DNA of 64,000 nucleotides, from the NCBI GenBank assembly GCA_000442015.1, contig KE561096.1, positions 1 to 64,000 of the forward strand, read 5' to 3'. Positions 9,838-22,102 of this stretch are shown here, one piece after another; positions within the stretch are counted from its first letter, which is position 1, and every line of letters starts with the position of its first letter. A program made the translations under genes and the position numbers. Under the pieces are notes generated by a model. That model searched no databases. It worked only from the letters and a program-made list of their open reading frames with translations, and had not been told where the DNA came from. Source of the DNA: Rozella allomycis CSF55 (Eukaryota > Rozellomycota).

Positions 9838-10474
9838 TTATTCAATAGACTTTCCTACTGATTCACTTTCTTGTGATATTCTCAAGTTCTCCATTAAATG
9901 TGATTCCAATGAAGCGTACAAGTGCGCTGGCGCTTTAAGTTTCTGCCACTCGGCCAGTTTCCCTCTACATTCTTCAAGTTCGATATCCTTCTTTTCTAGT
10001 TCCCCATCCTTCTTATCAACCCTTTCCTTTAATTCTTTAATCTCTTCCGTTTTCTTTTCCAACTCTTTACTAATCCTAGCAAGTTTTTCTTTCAATTCTT
10101 CAAGTTCACATTCCTTTTTATTCATCTCCCCCAATAGATTATGTTCATCAGATCTTTTGTTTTGCTCAGTTGACGTGGCAATTTTTCTTTCAGTGATTAA
10201 ATTTGAAATAGGTGATTCTCTTCTAGTCACCAAAACTAAGGGCATCGCTCCCCCATTTAGACGAGATAGTTGTTCTATTGTCGCATTTTTGGAATTTGGA
10301 TTAGGTACAATAGATACCTCATACTCGCTTGGACTCAGCTTGAATTTTCTTTGATAAATCTTGGAAAGAGATTTGACACAACATCTTGGACTTTTTCATT
10401 CTTTTTGATAATAAATTTGTGTGCAAGCGCTGGTTCTGAATAATAAAATACTATTCCAGTCTCCGTTTTAGTCA
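9838..10474 (-). CDS. Coiled-coil protein with small N-terminal domain
   Basis: Starts at ATG 10474 and contains a 20-nt intron at 10360-10379 (GTGTCA...CCAAG) that joins KVQDV to IYQRKFKLSP. The N-terminal 80 residues (IVFYYSEPALAHKFII...GAMPLVLVTRRE) look like a small beta-rich, perhaps ubiquitin-like, domain. From about residue 105 to 175 there is a strong Lys/Glu/Leu coiled coil (LEELKEKLARISKELEKK). The end is SVGKSIE. I do not recognise the family. It is convergent with the repeat-tail gene and divergent from ASH2. Confidence 0.7.
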
Positions 10475-10639
10475 TCGTAAAGGTAAATAAGGTACGAAAA
10501 AATTAAGGTGGCGGTGTAAATTCCAGTTACAATACTAACCGGCATATATCTCTCTGTCAAAATATATTATACTGAATATAGCAATATTTGATGATTTTAT
10601 GAAATGTACTTTTTAGCTTGGCCAAGCCATCATCAAATC

Positions 10640-12462
10640 ATGAAATGTCCAGTTTGTGACAAACCAAGGACTTTTGAAGCCTTACAATGCCAGCTTTGTA
10701 ACAAATGGTTTTGCTTTTCATGTTTGAATCTACGGAATCCAGTTGATAACCTCATACCATTTTTGTTAAATTATTCATACAGTTGTCATACCTGTCTAAA
10801 TTTGCCTAACAGTGTTTTTCAAACAATACCATCTACATGGAAATTGAAAATATCAGCTGCAGTAGCAAACATTGTGTATTCGAAGAAATCTCACTTTGTC
10901 ACACCACAAGAAATTATTGATTTTACAACATACAATTGGAATATTCTTAGTGGAGAAGACAAGAAACCTTTAAATTTGACAAACAAGATATCAGCTGCTG
11001 GTTTCAGATTGTACAATAGATTACAGGAAGGAAGATATTTCATCCCTGACATTGTATTTCATGAATTGCATCCCGAGTCAACAGAGTGTGCTTTTAGTGA
11101 CAAGGAAGACGAAGAAAACTTAAAATTCACTTATTTAGACTTTTTGCCAGAAACAAAAAAGAAACAGCCAATCGCTTATTCAGTTCCTGCAGACGAAGAG
11201 CTAGAAATTGAAATTGAAGTGGAAATGATAAAAGACCAAGAAGAAGACAATTTGAAACGTAGAAAGTCGACAAGAAAAAGAAAAACAAGGAGTGCAAAAG
11301 AGATTTTGGTGGATAATGAAAATGATGAAAATTCTCTCGCTAGAAAGAAAATTTATCAAAATGCGACGTTGGAAGACTATTTTACTAATCCATTTGCACT
11401 CTGTGTATCCAACGACCATCCCTTTGATAATGATTTATTCATTTACAAGCCTTGCGAAAAAGACCCAGTCCTTTCGTTCATTTATCGTCTAGCATATCCA
11501 GTTGAAGGCCCACACCTTTGCTCTGAACATTCAAGTCCGAATTTGTGCATCGATAAGTTCATTCGTTGTTATGCCCATTCCCCCAATTACAAATATCGTT
11601 CTGTAATGAGTAATTATGGCGTTTCTTCTGGATCATATTACTTTGAAGTTTGGTCTAACGGACTAGGAAATTTCAGATGTGGAGTGGGAAAATATTCAGG
11701 TAGTTTTAATACTTTGAACTCATTTAAGCTTGCTTACAGGCCCCAGTTGGATTTGATGATGTAAGTTACGGATTAAGAGACGTTGATGGCTCTAAGATTC
11801 ATCGATCTGTGAGAACATCATATTCTTCACCAATCAAGGCCAATGATGTAATTGGCATTTTAATGGAATTTGAACAAGGTAATTTTTGACTTAGGCACAT
11901 GATAGATGAACCCATCGATCAATATCGATCAGTTACACAATCAAGAATACCAATCAAGGTTAGGGGTCTTTTCTTTTTTGAAGAAAAAGTCGTGCCTCAA
12001 ACTAAATCAGAAAAAACAAAAAGTCTAAAAATAACATTTTTCTATAATGGGAGATCTGCAGGCGAAGCTTTTAAAGTCGAGGTAGATAAAAATGACGTTT
12101 ATCATGCAATGATATCTGCTTACGGTGGAGCTACCGTTGCCATTAATGCCGGACCTGTTTTTGTTTGCCCTCCTGAGAATGTTCTCTACAAACCATTAAG
12201 TGATGTGTCAACCGACATTCAAATTGATGAAACAATCAACGATATCATTTGCGAATTAGAACATTTAGACTTAATGGAAAAAGAACGCATAAGGAAGGAA
12301 AAAGAAGAAATGGAAGCAATTGAGCGTCAAAAGGCTTTGGAACGAGAAAGGCAACAAGTTCTTAATAATCAATTTTTATATTCCCAGAAATTCGTTTTTA
12401 CGGAACCTCAAAATGTACAACATGATCTAATCAATTTTTCATCTAATTTAATCTATAAATAA
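10640..12462 (+). CDS. ASH2: ASH2-like subunit of the COMPASS/SET1 H3K4 methyltransferase complex
   Basis: Begins MKCPVCDKP with an atypical PHD-like cysteine cluster (CPVC, CQLC, CFSC, CHTC), then a winged-helix region (VTPQEIIDFTTYNWN), an acidic/basic linker with KRRKSTRKRKTR, and a SPRY domain (SNYGVSSGSYYFEVW, LQAPVGFDDVSYGLRD, GLFFFEEKVV, FFYNGRSAGEAF). This is the domain order of ASH2L, which stimulates SET1/MLL enzymes and contacts DPY30. A 29-nt intron splits KYSA/CLQAPVG and a 27-nt one splits EFEQ/DEPIDQ. An upstream ATG at 10604 would add 12 residues. After the SPRY domain a Glu/Lys helix may serve as the DPY30-binding part. Confidence 0.88.
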
Positions 12463-12547
12463 ACTTTTCAGGTGGTATTTTTGTTTCTGAAAGCACATGG
12501 GACTGCGCCACGTCACTTTTTCTTTCAACCGTATTTAAATCTGATTT

Positions 12548-13249
12548 ATGAATAACCTTAATAGATCTCCGATGGATTCCTTATCTACAGCAGCTTTAAC
12601 CCTCAGATCTCAATCTCCAGTTACACAAACCCAAGATTCTGAAAAAGTTGTACTTTGCGCAAACTGTTTTACTGAAAGTACTCCTTTATGGCGGAGAGGG
12701 CTTATGGGCGAGCATTTATGTAAATATTATGCACATCATGTCATCTAGGTAATGCCTGCGGCCTATACGTTAGAAATCACAAGAAGCAGAGACCGATATC
12801 GAGAGCAGATTCGAAACAAAGAAATAGAACTAGAAAGTCTGAGGATGAAAAAATATTTTTAAGCACACCTGATCGTATTTCCCATCTACAGCATCCCCCA
12901 GTCCAGCACCAGCCTAGACCCATTTCCTTTACAAGAAATAGTTTCCAGGATATTTTAGAAGTTGGAGACTGTGTTGTTATAAAAGACTGGTTTGCCCCAG
13001 ATAAAACCTATTTCGTGATGATTAGAGAGGTTTTACCCCCGAATAAAAGTTGCGCAAAATTTACATGGATGCGTTTAAAGGAAACAAGTAAACATAAACC
13101 AGAATTACAGTTGAGGGACACTGACTTTATTTTTGGTATAAATTATTTATAGATTTCTAATAATAGGTCCTGATGACGAGTTATTTATCCCGCTCCATTT
13201 AGTGCTTCGGCTGTTACCTTTTAAAGGACCTATTTACAATTCCCAATAG
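12548..13249 (+). CDS. GATA zinc finger plus BAH-like domain protein (GATAD1-like)
   Basis: The GATA finger is C-x2-C-x17-C-x2-C: LCANCFTESTPLWRRG followed, after a 29-nt intron, by LCNACGLYVRNHKKQRP. The C-terminal half (VGDCVVIKDWFAPDKTYFV, IREVLPPNKS, FGPDDELFIPLH) resembles a BAH-like fold and aligns well with the C-terminus of animal GATAD1, a reader of H3K4me3. A second intron (about 31 nt) splits DFIFG/PDDEL. The start at 12548 is the first ATG after the ASH2 stop, 85 bp away. A chromatin or promoter-binding role is inferred from the family. Confidence 0.78.
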
Positions 13250-13309
13250 ATTTAGAAATATATAGACGAAACTAGAATAACCTTAAATAAAATTTATTCA
13301 CTTTTGTGT

Positions 13310-15563
13310 TTATTTATTTCGACGATCGAATTCTGCTGCTGCTTTGAGAGATCTTCCAATGTTATCCAATTCTTTAACCTTGAAAATACGAACAATGAGA
13401 TTCTTTGAAGAAAATACTTCTTCTAAAACTGACAAGGAAGGATCTTTGGAAGGTAATTTTTGATTGCGAACCCTATCAAATGCGTGACCTCTTTGAATTT
13501 CATTTAGTCGATAGTAAGACATTTTGTACATTAAAGATTCTTTCATCGTCTTTGAAGCAGAATCGCCAACGCTGTACTCACCAGCAGAGTTGTAGAAGTC
13601 TTTCTCTTTCACAAGATTTGGATAAATTCCTTGAGCGATTCTGACCATCCATAGAAATTTGTTAATGTCATCGCCAGAATAGCCAATGAGACCACCGTAG
13701 ATAATCAATACATAATTTACATCATGCTTTCTCATAACTTCGTACGCAGTTTCTTCGTTTGAAGCCAAAACTAAGCCAACAGTCGCAATGTGGGTATTGT
13801 TCCAGGTATTATTGTCAACTAGCGTCGTTCTATTAGAGAAACCAGCAATTTGATATCCATAATCCCACCAAGAAAGAATTCTTGAATCTGGTGGCGTGTT
13901 TTTTCTTAGCCAATAATAAGAATCTCTAAAGTCATCAATAATCACCTGGCGTCCAGATTGATCCCTTGACGCTAAGATTACAGACGGAGAAGAATAAGCA
14001 GAAGAAGTAATATACGTGCAATGTTGAATAAAGAACCATAGAAAATACAAACTAAGTAAATAAACAAGTACAGTGGAAACATAACTGTGGATAGCAGGTG
14101 CATTAGGGGATGTTTTGCTTTCAGAATTTCTGAATCGTTTCTTTTGAGGCTTTGGACTCTCTGCAGTTTCTCTAGAGAACTTTTCTAGAAGATTTGAAAT
14201 CGCTAATGCAGCAGCTACACAAACGACAGGGGTAAGGGTCAAAATCAATCTAACCATAACTCCAGCAAAGTATGACGCTGTAATGGAATACAAAATCACA
14301 AAAATGTGCTCATCTCTCCTTTTGGAGAAACAATAAAATACTCCAGCTGGGAATAAAGTCAATGCCAAATTCATGTCCATGAAAAAGGAACTCCATGTTG
14401 TTGGTTGATGTTCAGATACAGATGCAATGATTGGAATATATTTTTTCGCATAGCCAGTATCCCACAAGGAATAAAATCTTCCAGTAAAGGGCGCAATGAC
14501 CCCTGTCATAGTTAAGCCAATCAAAGTTGCAAACATCAATAAAACAACAGTTGCTACTCCGTAACGAATGAAGGATTTGAATTGATTATCTGTTGTATGA
14601 CTGCGAATAACATTAGCAAATGCAAAAAGTTGAATCAAACCAAACACACCTGTTCATGAATGAAGAATCTCATTACCCAGAGCAGCCATGTGTTCAGATG
14701 TTTTAGTTGGTTGAAAACCGACAAATGGAATTGTCATAGATGCTAATGTCCCCAACACATAAAAAGTAGAATAAGAAATATATATTCTCTCTGAAAACCT
14801 TCCCTGTTTTCAAACCTAAAAAACTTTGTACCATTAATATCAGAACGAATACATGTAAAGGAATCAAATTAGTGATAAAAACATAACCTCCCCATGCAGA
14901 CACCATGTAGTAATAAAACATTGCAGTCATCGCACCATAAAACGCTGAGCCAGTCTTAACAGCCTTTATCCACAAATAGAATGTAAACATTAATAAAAAT
15001 ATCGCAATCCCTTCATTATCGTAAGACCCCGCCACAGATCGAGATATATACCCTATCACAAACCACATTCATTTTATTACCAGGTGCAATACCGATAAAC
15101 AACGCGGCAAATAAACCAGATGTTACTCCTTTTAATTCTTTGGTAAACATAAAAGCAGCAAGAGCTGTAAAACCTGAAAACATCGGTGCGAGAAACACAC
15201 AAATATCTTTTATGTCAACAGGTATTCTAGCAATGTGATTTAGAACATAATAAATTGTTGCTGATGTGAACATAATACCAGGATAAACGCTATCTTAGTT
15301 TCTTTGATCCATGTTACGTTCCACCAACAACCCTTCCTAATGGGTACCATGAACTTTCGTCAAACCAATTCATAAACTCATAAAAGCCATTTTGAACCAA
15401 ATATTTTGTACTTCTAAAATTGAACCAAGGATCAAATTCATGAATAATCGATTCAAACCGAATAACAGAGAAAAGGCGCGTAAAAAATGAAATCAAATAA
15501 ATTAAAAGCAACACTACAACTGCTAGCCATGTTCGGGTTGATTCTTTGGAGAAACCAAACATG
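13310..15563 (-). CDS. STT3: STT3, catalytic subunit of oligosaccharyltransferase
   Basis: A multi-spanning ER membrane protein that transfers the lipid-linked glycan to Asn in N-x-S/T sequons. It shows the N-terminal loop [15 protein letters not shown] (catalytic DxD-type Asp region), [29 protein letters not shown]-like TSEHMAALG, and the catalytic/peptide-binding WWDYGYQI in the lumenal domain. Introns of 26-28 nt lie at GGT/VYPGIM, APG/YISRS, LILM/GRFSER and AALG/VFGLIQ. Start: ATG 15563 (MFGFSKES); upstream codons are open but lack ATG. It is about 715 residues, the normal length, and lies 44 bp downstream of the CDK10-like stop. Confidence 0.96.
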
Positions 15564-15607
15564 TTACCTAACAATCGATGACCAGGGTTCAACGTGCCAA
15601 CTGTGAT

Positions 15608-16791
15608 TTATTGTTTAAAATCAAATTCAGGAATCTTTAACGAGTGCCTATTGATAGGATATGGTTTTTCATTAAAAAATTCATGATCTAACGCATCAGC
15701 TGCTGTTATTCTTTTTTTGGGATTATAAGTCAAAAAGCTCATTAAAAGGTTAACTGTTTCTTCAGTGGCCTCAGGGAACCTAGCTTTAAGCATATTATAC
15801 CTATTTAAAAACAAGATTAATTTTTACGGTTGATCTTTAAATCTTACCAATCTAGAGTACGGCAAGTCAACAATTTCGGGCCAAATTTTCGGATTGGGAC
15901 AACCAAGAACATCAATGTACATGTCTAGTTGAGCTTGTTCAGTCTCTCCAGGAAAGAGTGGGGAGTGCTTCATCCATTCACCCATTACGCAACCTGTTGA
16001 CCTTGAATAACAATTGCATTATAAAGATACCAAAGATCTACAGCCGTAGTATAATCATCTTCACCTAGAATTAACTCTGGCGCTCTGTACCAAAGTGTCA
16101 CAACTTTCGGTGTCATTTTCAGTTTCACATCTGAATAGAGACGAGCAAGACCAAAATCGGCTAAATTATAAATTATGCCCATTTGGTACCGATTTTCAAA
16201 ACACCATCCGTTGTCAAAAGTAAGTTAGACAATTTGATGTCTCTGTGAATTACTTTTCTCTGGTGACAATAATCTAAACCCCTCAAGAGCTGTCTCAAAA
16301 GACATTTTATTTCTCTTAAATTCCATGGCTTTGTAGAGTTGTCCATGATGTATGCAAGGTCATACTCACAGTACTCTAGCACAAGATATATGCTATTCAA
16401 GGGATTTCCAACGACCACATCCTTCACAGAAACTATATTCTCGTGGTTAAGTGAACAAAGCAGCATTATTTCGCGCAAAGATGATAAAGGAACGCCGTCC
16501 GATTCATTGGTCAGTCTAACCATTTTCAATGCCACAAAATAGTCTGTTTCCTTGCCGTCATCATTTTCTGATACTTTTGATTTCTTTTTATCGCGTGCCT
16601 TGTCTTTTGTTAATAGAAATGAACAACTTACACACAATTCCGTATGTTCCTTCACCTATTCTATGGATTTTTTCGTACCTATCTACACTAGAGCAGGTTC
16701 CCATGAATGGCAATTTTATTTCAGTGGGATTTTTATCTAGGAATCCATACAGTTTCACGGGAGCAAGCTCTTCAGCTTCTGAAATTTCCAT
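15608..16791 (-). CDS. CDK10: CDK10-like cyclin-dependent kinase
   Basis: Protein kinase with glycine loop IGEGTYGIV, the PSTAIRE-equivalent helix [13 protein letters not shown] (close to the PISSLRE of CDK10), the distinctive [20 protein letters not shown], the catalytic HRDIKLSN, then [10 protein letters not shown] and [15 protein letters not shown]. It ends [14 protein letters not shown]...EFDFKQ. The loop between beta2 and beta3 carries an unusual Lys/Asp/Glu-rich insert ([18 protein letters not shown]). Introns lie after IGEGTYGIV, after DGVLKI, after AVDLW and near SRLDW/YNML (about 47 nt). In animals CDK10 pairs with cyclin M and acts on ETS2 and ciliogenesis; the partner here is unknown. 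Confidence 0.88.
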
Positions 16792-16883
16792 TTAGAAATA
16801 TGCGGGGAAGTTTAGCATTTAAATAAAATATATTAAATTATTGATAAACAATAATTATGTTAATCAATTTAAGATTTTTCTGA

Positions 16884-18499
16884 ATGTCGTCAGATACAGA
16901 GACTGAATCGATTGGGGCTCATTTAGTAGATTTTTCTCAATATGACTCTACTTTTTTCATTCAAAAAATGGATTCAGCCGACATTTTATATCTTCCCCAA
17001 CAAAAAGAAGCAAAAATGGTTGGCCAGTACCTTTTGGGGGATGCAATTGGTGAAGGTTCGTATGGAAAAGTGAAGGAAGGATTCGATTCAGACACATTAC
17101 AAAGAGTGGCAATTAAAATTATGAAGACGAAAAAACTGAGAAAAATTCCAGGGGGAGAGGAGAATGTAAAGAGGTATTGAATTGTTGGTGCATGAATTTT
17201 AGAGAAATATCTCTATTAAAGCGATTAAAGCACAATAATATTGTAAAACTTTTGGAAGTTTTGTATAATGATGAGAAACAGAAAATGTACGTTGTGCTGG
17301 AGTACTGTGCCGGTCAACTTCAAACAATAATTGACAAAGCGCCAGAAAAGAAGCTACCTTTAAGTCAAATACAACAGTAATTTAATTATTTACTTATTAT
17401 AGTTATTTAATACAATTAGTAGAAGGAGTTGGATATCTTCATTCAAAATCTGTCATTCACAGAGGTAACGCAATTGTCACGACTTTATATAGACATTAAA
17501 CCACAGAATTTGTTAATAGCAGTTGATGGCACATTAAAAATATCAGACTTTGGAGTCGCAGATGAATTAGATATGTTCTCCCCTTCTGATATTTGTGGAG
17601 CAAGTGCGGGTAATACATTTGGACCCACATAACAGGTACGCCGGCGTATCAACCACCTGAAATCGCAAGTGGAAAAGATGAATTTAGCGGAACAAAGGTA
17701 GATGTGTGGTCAATTGGAGTGACATTGTAATTTGGTAATTGAAAGCGTATATAGTTATCATATGCTCACAGGCAAGTATCCATTCGAGGGTGAAAATGTT
17801 TATACCTTGTATGAAAATATAGCCAATTCGCCATTAGTAATTCCCACAGAGTTTGATTCCTTAATTACTAGTCTACTGGCTGGGATGCTGAACAAAGATC
17901 CCGATAGTAGAATGAGCATTAACGATCTTGCAAACCATCCGTAAACAGATAAATACCCGCTAATTTTTCAGTTGGCTAAGAATAACAATACCAAAATCAT
18001 TAAACGAGATTCCTATTTACAACGCCTGTGTTTACAAATCATCAGACTTTTTAAACTCAGAATCCGTCATTTCAGATACAACGGTTATCCCATACTTACG
18101 GAAAATATTCCCTGACATGAAGAGTGCAGTTGAAAAACCAACTTTAGCTGTTATACCTGATATGAACGAAGACGATACAAATGGTGAATACACACTAACC
18201 ACTTCTGAATCAAAAGATGAAAGGCTGCATTCTGGAATACTATCCTATGAATCAATAGCTGTTTCAAAAAGAAGTAAAGTAACGTTAATATTACATAAAT
18301 TAAACAGTCAAATCATTCATTACGGAAGTTGCGATCCCTAGAAAAGCAACCGCCAGAAGATCATTTAAAACTTGACATATCAAAGAATAAAAGTAGGCCA
18401 TCTTCTGGATATTGGTCATTCACAGCTTCAAAGTCCCCATCAATTGCATCACCGGAATTCGAAAAGTCAAAAACAACTGATAAATGCAAAATACAATAA
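16884..18499 (+). CDS. STK11: LKB1/STK11-like master kinase
   Basis: Kinase domain beginning [20 protein letters not shown], with [60 protein letters not shown] and [19 protein letters not shown]. These match LKB1, which phosphorylates the AMPK activation loop with STRAD and MO25. Introns of 26-31 nt fall at KR/EISLLK, QQ/YLIQLV, HR/DIKPQ, SAG/TPAYQ, T/FYHMLTG and HP/WLRIT, plus one near the C-terminus. The tail is Ser/Lys-rich. The DFG and catalytic Asp are intact. Divergent from CDK10 with 92 bp between start codons; its 3' end is 41 bp from GSK3. Confidence 0.92.
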
Positions 18500-18540
18500 A
18501 TAATAATAGATTTAATTTTAATAAGATTTAGATGTTTTTA

Positions 18541-19943
18541 TTAGTCTCTTTTAGTATTATCAATTAATGCAGGTGTTATGAACTGCGACAGATCTATCCC
18601 TTTCTCGATTAATGCTGCTTCTGCGTGTGTTGGAATTATTTTTTTATTTAATGATGGCTTTAAAGCAAGTTCTTTGATATGAAAGTTGTAAGGTTACCCT
18701 GTGTTGTGAAGTCAAACAATGGCGGCAAATCTTTCCCGTTAGCTAGTTTTGTTTCTGGTAGGCGTAATGGGTCAAAAAATGGATGTGCCAAAGCTTCAAC
18801 TGGAGATATTCTGGCTGTAGGAATGTATTGTAATAATTGAGAAATCAAATCTAAACATTCTTCACTAACTGTTTTGTTTTGAAAGACTCTTGACCATGGA
18901 TTAGCCTTAATTTGAGGGAACTTGAATTCAGTGTAATGCTGATTCATTGCGTGAATCTGTTCTTTGGTTGGAGTGCCCAGCACTTTTATTATTTCTACAA
19001 GTTGATCAACGCCAGATTCACCGGGGAAAATAGGCCTGCCCAAAATTAATTCCGCCATGACGCATCCTGTTGACCATAAATCTTTTTCTTTAAGTATCTT
19101 AGATAGTACCTATTGATGTTGTATAATCGGTTGCCCCAAATATCAACTCTGGGGCTCTATAATAGCGGGAGCAAATATACGACACGTTTGGTTCGCCAGC
19201 GACCAATATCTTAGCACAATTGAAAAATAAAATCATCTTTTACCTTCCAAAATCGCATAATTTAAGGATTCCGGTAGTTGGATCTAGCAAAAGGTTTTGT
19301 GGTTTAATATCTACTTTTAATACGTTTCAATTAGTACCTCTATGACAAATTCCTAGCGAATGGATGTAAGCTAATGATCTAAACAATTGGTACATATAAA
19401 GCTATAAATACAATGCAGATTGCTATTCTACCTGTATTTGTAAGACTGGCATATTCTGTTTGCTCTTTGAATAGTGCCTGCTGGCTCTATAAACTGTTTC
19501 CGGCACAAATTCTAAAACTAAATTTAAATAAACATCTTCTGTCTGATTTAATTTATACTTTTCAATGATTACTTTTTCGTCGTTTGTATAAAAGAATTCC
19601 TTTAGCGACACAATATTCGGATGTGAAACTAATCGCATTATTTGAAGCTCTCGATTCAATGGTTACAACAAAATCTATTAATTACCTTGAATCTCTTGTC
19701 CTGTAAAACTTTTTTTACAGCAATAACTTCATTAGTGGGTACAACTTTGGCTTGAAATACGACACCAAAGGATCCATTGCCAATTATCTTGGCGTTTGTG
19801 TAGCTGAAATCATGCGCTTCACCGGTTTTGCCATTATTAGCTGTAACAGTCACAATTTTTGCTGGATCAAGTTCTATGAATTGAATATAATAGAATTATT
19901 TACCAAGTTTTATGCCATTTATCGTCGTTGGTTTTGAAGTCAT
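18541..19943 (-). CDS. GSK3: GSK3 family kinase (shaggy)
   Basis: Contains [92 protein letters not shown] with the activation-loop Tyr, [17 protein letters not shown] and KANPWSRVF. Introns of 24-30 nt interrupt it, including one just after the 5' [13 protein letters not shown] and one near FTTQ/ELALKPS. Start ATG 19943; no further ATG is visible upstream. The family phosphorylates primed substrates and acts in signalling and cell-cycle control. Convergent with LKB1. Confidence 0.93.
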
Positions 19944-20105
19944 AAGCGGGGTAGCTGGGCAAACTTCAGCAGGTAATTGTAAACAAAACAAATTGTAAAT
20001 TGGATCCACAACTAAGAAATTTTATAAAGGTCTAAAAGGCGCCAAAAGCAATAATATTTGTAAATAATGGGATAAATTTTAATAATAATTAATATCTGAC
20101 AGTTT

Positions 20106-20916
20106 TTATTGAAACCTTCTTGCCATACACTCTGAGCAATACCATGATCCCTTTGGAGGAGTGCTCAGACCAACGCACACATAATGAAACCAGTTATATT
20201 TGCACAACTAAATAATCGAGCCAATTTGATAATTACTTCACCGCCATCACACTCTACCATGTCACCAAAGCTTACTTGCCTACAGAAACAATAAAGAGTT
20301 TCATCGGTAGTAGTTTGATTAACACTAGCTTCCTGATTAGATTCATTAATATTTGAAACATTCTCTTTATTTTCTTCTGAAAATGTAAATCTATGTAAAC
20401 GACATCTTTGAATTACTTTCTTGGCTCAAAAATTTTCTCATGTTCATTTACTACAACTTCAAAATTTTCAATGTCGTGATCTAATTGTTGAGCATACTTT
20501 CTGATCTTTGTGAAATAATGGCATCTATTTTACTAAACTCTTTAATTTCTCCCCCAAAGTAATTTTTGTAGATATGCAATCATTAGCCTTAATAAAATCT
20601 TCCCTAATCCTGGAAAGTCTAGATTCGTTTTCTGCATCAACTTTGTCTCTGGGCATGTTTCTTATTAGAAAAAATTCATCGTCGTCAGAGTCCACGTCTA
20701 TTATGCTATAATCGGGGTTTAGGTGTTTCTGTTTCATTAAAGCTTTTTTGTTGGCAAAAATATCCAAGCGCAAGGACTGTAGCCGAAGTTCTTCTTCACG
20801 CATTTCTTGTAATAAGGTAACGAATTCTAAAGGCAGCGTTTCAATATCTAATAATATAATAATATGATATCTTTATTACTGTCAATGATATCTTCAAAAC
20901 ATAGGGAATTAGACAT
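20106..20916 (-). CDS. ING-family PHD protein (Yng/Pho23 type)
   Basis: N-terminal ING helix (FEDIIDNIETLPLEFVTLLQ, then a Leu/Arg/Glu coiled coil) and a C-terminal PHD finger: YCFCRQVSFGDMVECDGGE, a 29-nt intron, then LCKYNWFHYVCVGL and PPKGSWYCSEC. Cysteines and histidine of C4HC3 are all present. ING proteins read H3K4me3 and recruit HAT or HDAC complexes. Introns also lie after the first 13 codons (about 32 nt) and at KSL/IRKYA and PRK/FTFSE. Which ING subclass it belongs to is unclear. Confidence 0.9.
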
Positions 20917-21117
20917 GAAATAAATCTGTCAAAAAACAGGGGTCCGAAAGAAATCATCTAAAGAAAACAAAAACAAAAAAAACTAATGTGGTATATACAG
21001 GCTCAGATTAAAGATAAGTTTTATTAGCAAAAAGGATGCATCAATGATTCTGAGAAGACTGAAGAATGGCATAAATACTTAAATAAAATAAAAATTATCA
21101 AATGGCAATAAATTTAT

Positions 21118-21822
21118 TTAAAACTTCATCAAGTGTGGAGCTTGACCATTTGTCAAAGAAAATGAAGCATTGAGATATGCAGAGAGTCTTGGAACCTTCT
21201 TAACTGAAGCGATGATCTTGGCGTCAATTTCTTTTTGAGCGGCAATCTTGGCTGGGTTAATTTCTTTCTTGGTTTCTTTTTCACCGAGAAATTCTTTCTT
21301 CTTTTCTTCAGCTGAGCGTTTGAAAAGAGAGTCATCAATGTTTTCAACGTTAACACCAGCGATGTCAACCTTGGTAGATGTAGCAATGACGTATGATTGA
21401 TTAACACGCTTCAATGGAACACCGTTGATTTTGTATGGTCCAGTAACCAACAATAAACCTGAAGAAAGTTGCTTCAAGAAAACAACGCGCTTGCCACGGA
21501 AACGTCCAGCTAAAAGAATCAAAACAGTTCCTGGAACAATAGTTTGACGCAATTTGGTCATTCTAGCGGTCTTTCTAACTGGTAATGGCTTCTTAATATC
21601 ATAAGCTGGATAGTAGCGGGATTCTTTCTTGATAGAAACAACACGGGTCTTTCCGTTCTTTTCTCCACCGATAGGTTTTGTAACAGTGGTTGGTTCAGCA
21701 GAAGCAACCTTTGCTTGAGCATTTGCTCTAGTTCTCTTGAAACATCCCTTCATCTTGTACATCTTGCTGCGGGAATACAAAGTAACACCAGCAACGGTTT
21801 TATTACGACTTTCGGAAACCAT
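21118..21822 (-). CDS. RPL6: 60S ribosomal protein eL6
   Basis: An uninterrupted 234-codon frame with YYPAYDIKKPLPVRKTA, LRQTIVPGTVLILLAGRFRG, KRVVFLKQLSSGLLLVTGPY and NGVPLKRVNQSYVIATSTKV, the KOW-type eL6 core. The N-terminal extension is shorter than in animals. Codon use is richer in C/G-ending codons than in its neighbours, as expected for a highly expressed gene. Its coding exon has no intron, but an apparent 5'UTR intron lies upstream. Confidence 0.96.
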   Translation of the reverse strand: MVSESRNKTVAGVTLYSRSKMYKMKGCFKRTRANAQAKVASAEPTTVTKPIGGEKNGKTRVVSIKKESRYYPAYDIKKPLPVRKTARMTKLRQTIVPGTVLILLAGRFRGKRVVFLKQLSSGLLLVTGPYKINGVPLKRVNQSYVIATSTKVDIAGVNVENIDDSLFKRSAEEKKKEFLGEKETKKEINPAKIAAQKEIDAKIIASVKKVPRLSAYLNASFSLTNGQAPHLMKF

Positions 21823-21841
21823 TTGATCTTAAATTAATAAT

Positions 21842-21910
21842 CTGTAACAGTTAAATATTTGTAAAATGATATATTCAATACAAAACCAAACTAAATGGTG
21901 AAATACTTAC
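21842..21910 (-). other. Putative 5'UTR intron of eL6
   Basis: On the minus strand the sequence from 21910 starts GTAAGTATTT and ends TTAACTGTTACAG at 21842, 20 bp before the eL6 ATG. The 5' site is a full consensus and TTAAC is a good branch point. At 69 nt it is more than twice the usual intron length here. Introns in ribosomal protein 5'UTRs are common in fungi. Confidence 0.5.
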
Positions 21911-22102
21911 CGAATAGTGCAAGGGTCTAGAAAAAATTTGTTGGAAATTTCATAATTTTGTGAAACTATTTTATTTGGTAGTTCCTTTTGTTTCAAATAC
22001 GATAAAATACAATGACTTCAATGATTTGAACATTTGAGAGGTTTTTTATGATTATTCCATTTTATCCCAAGTAAGGTACCAAGCCACTCGAATATCATCG
22101 AA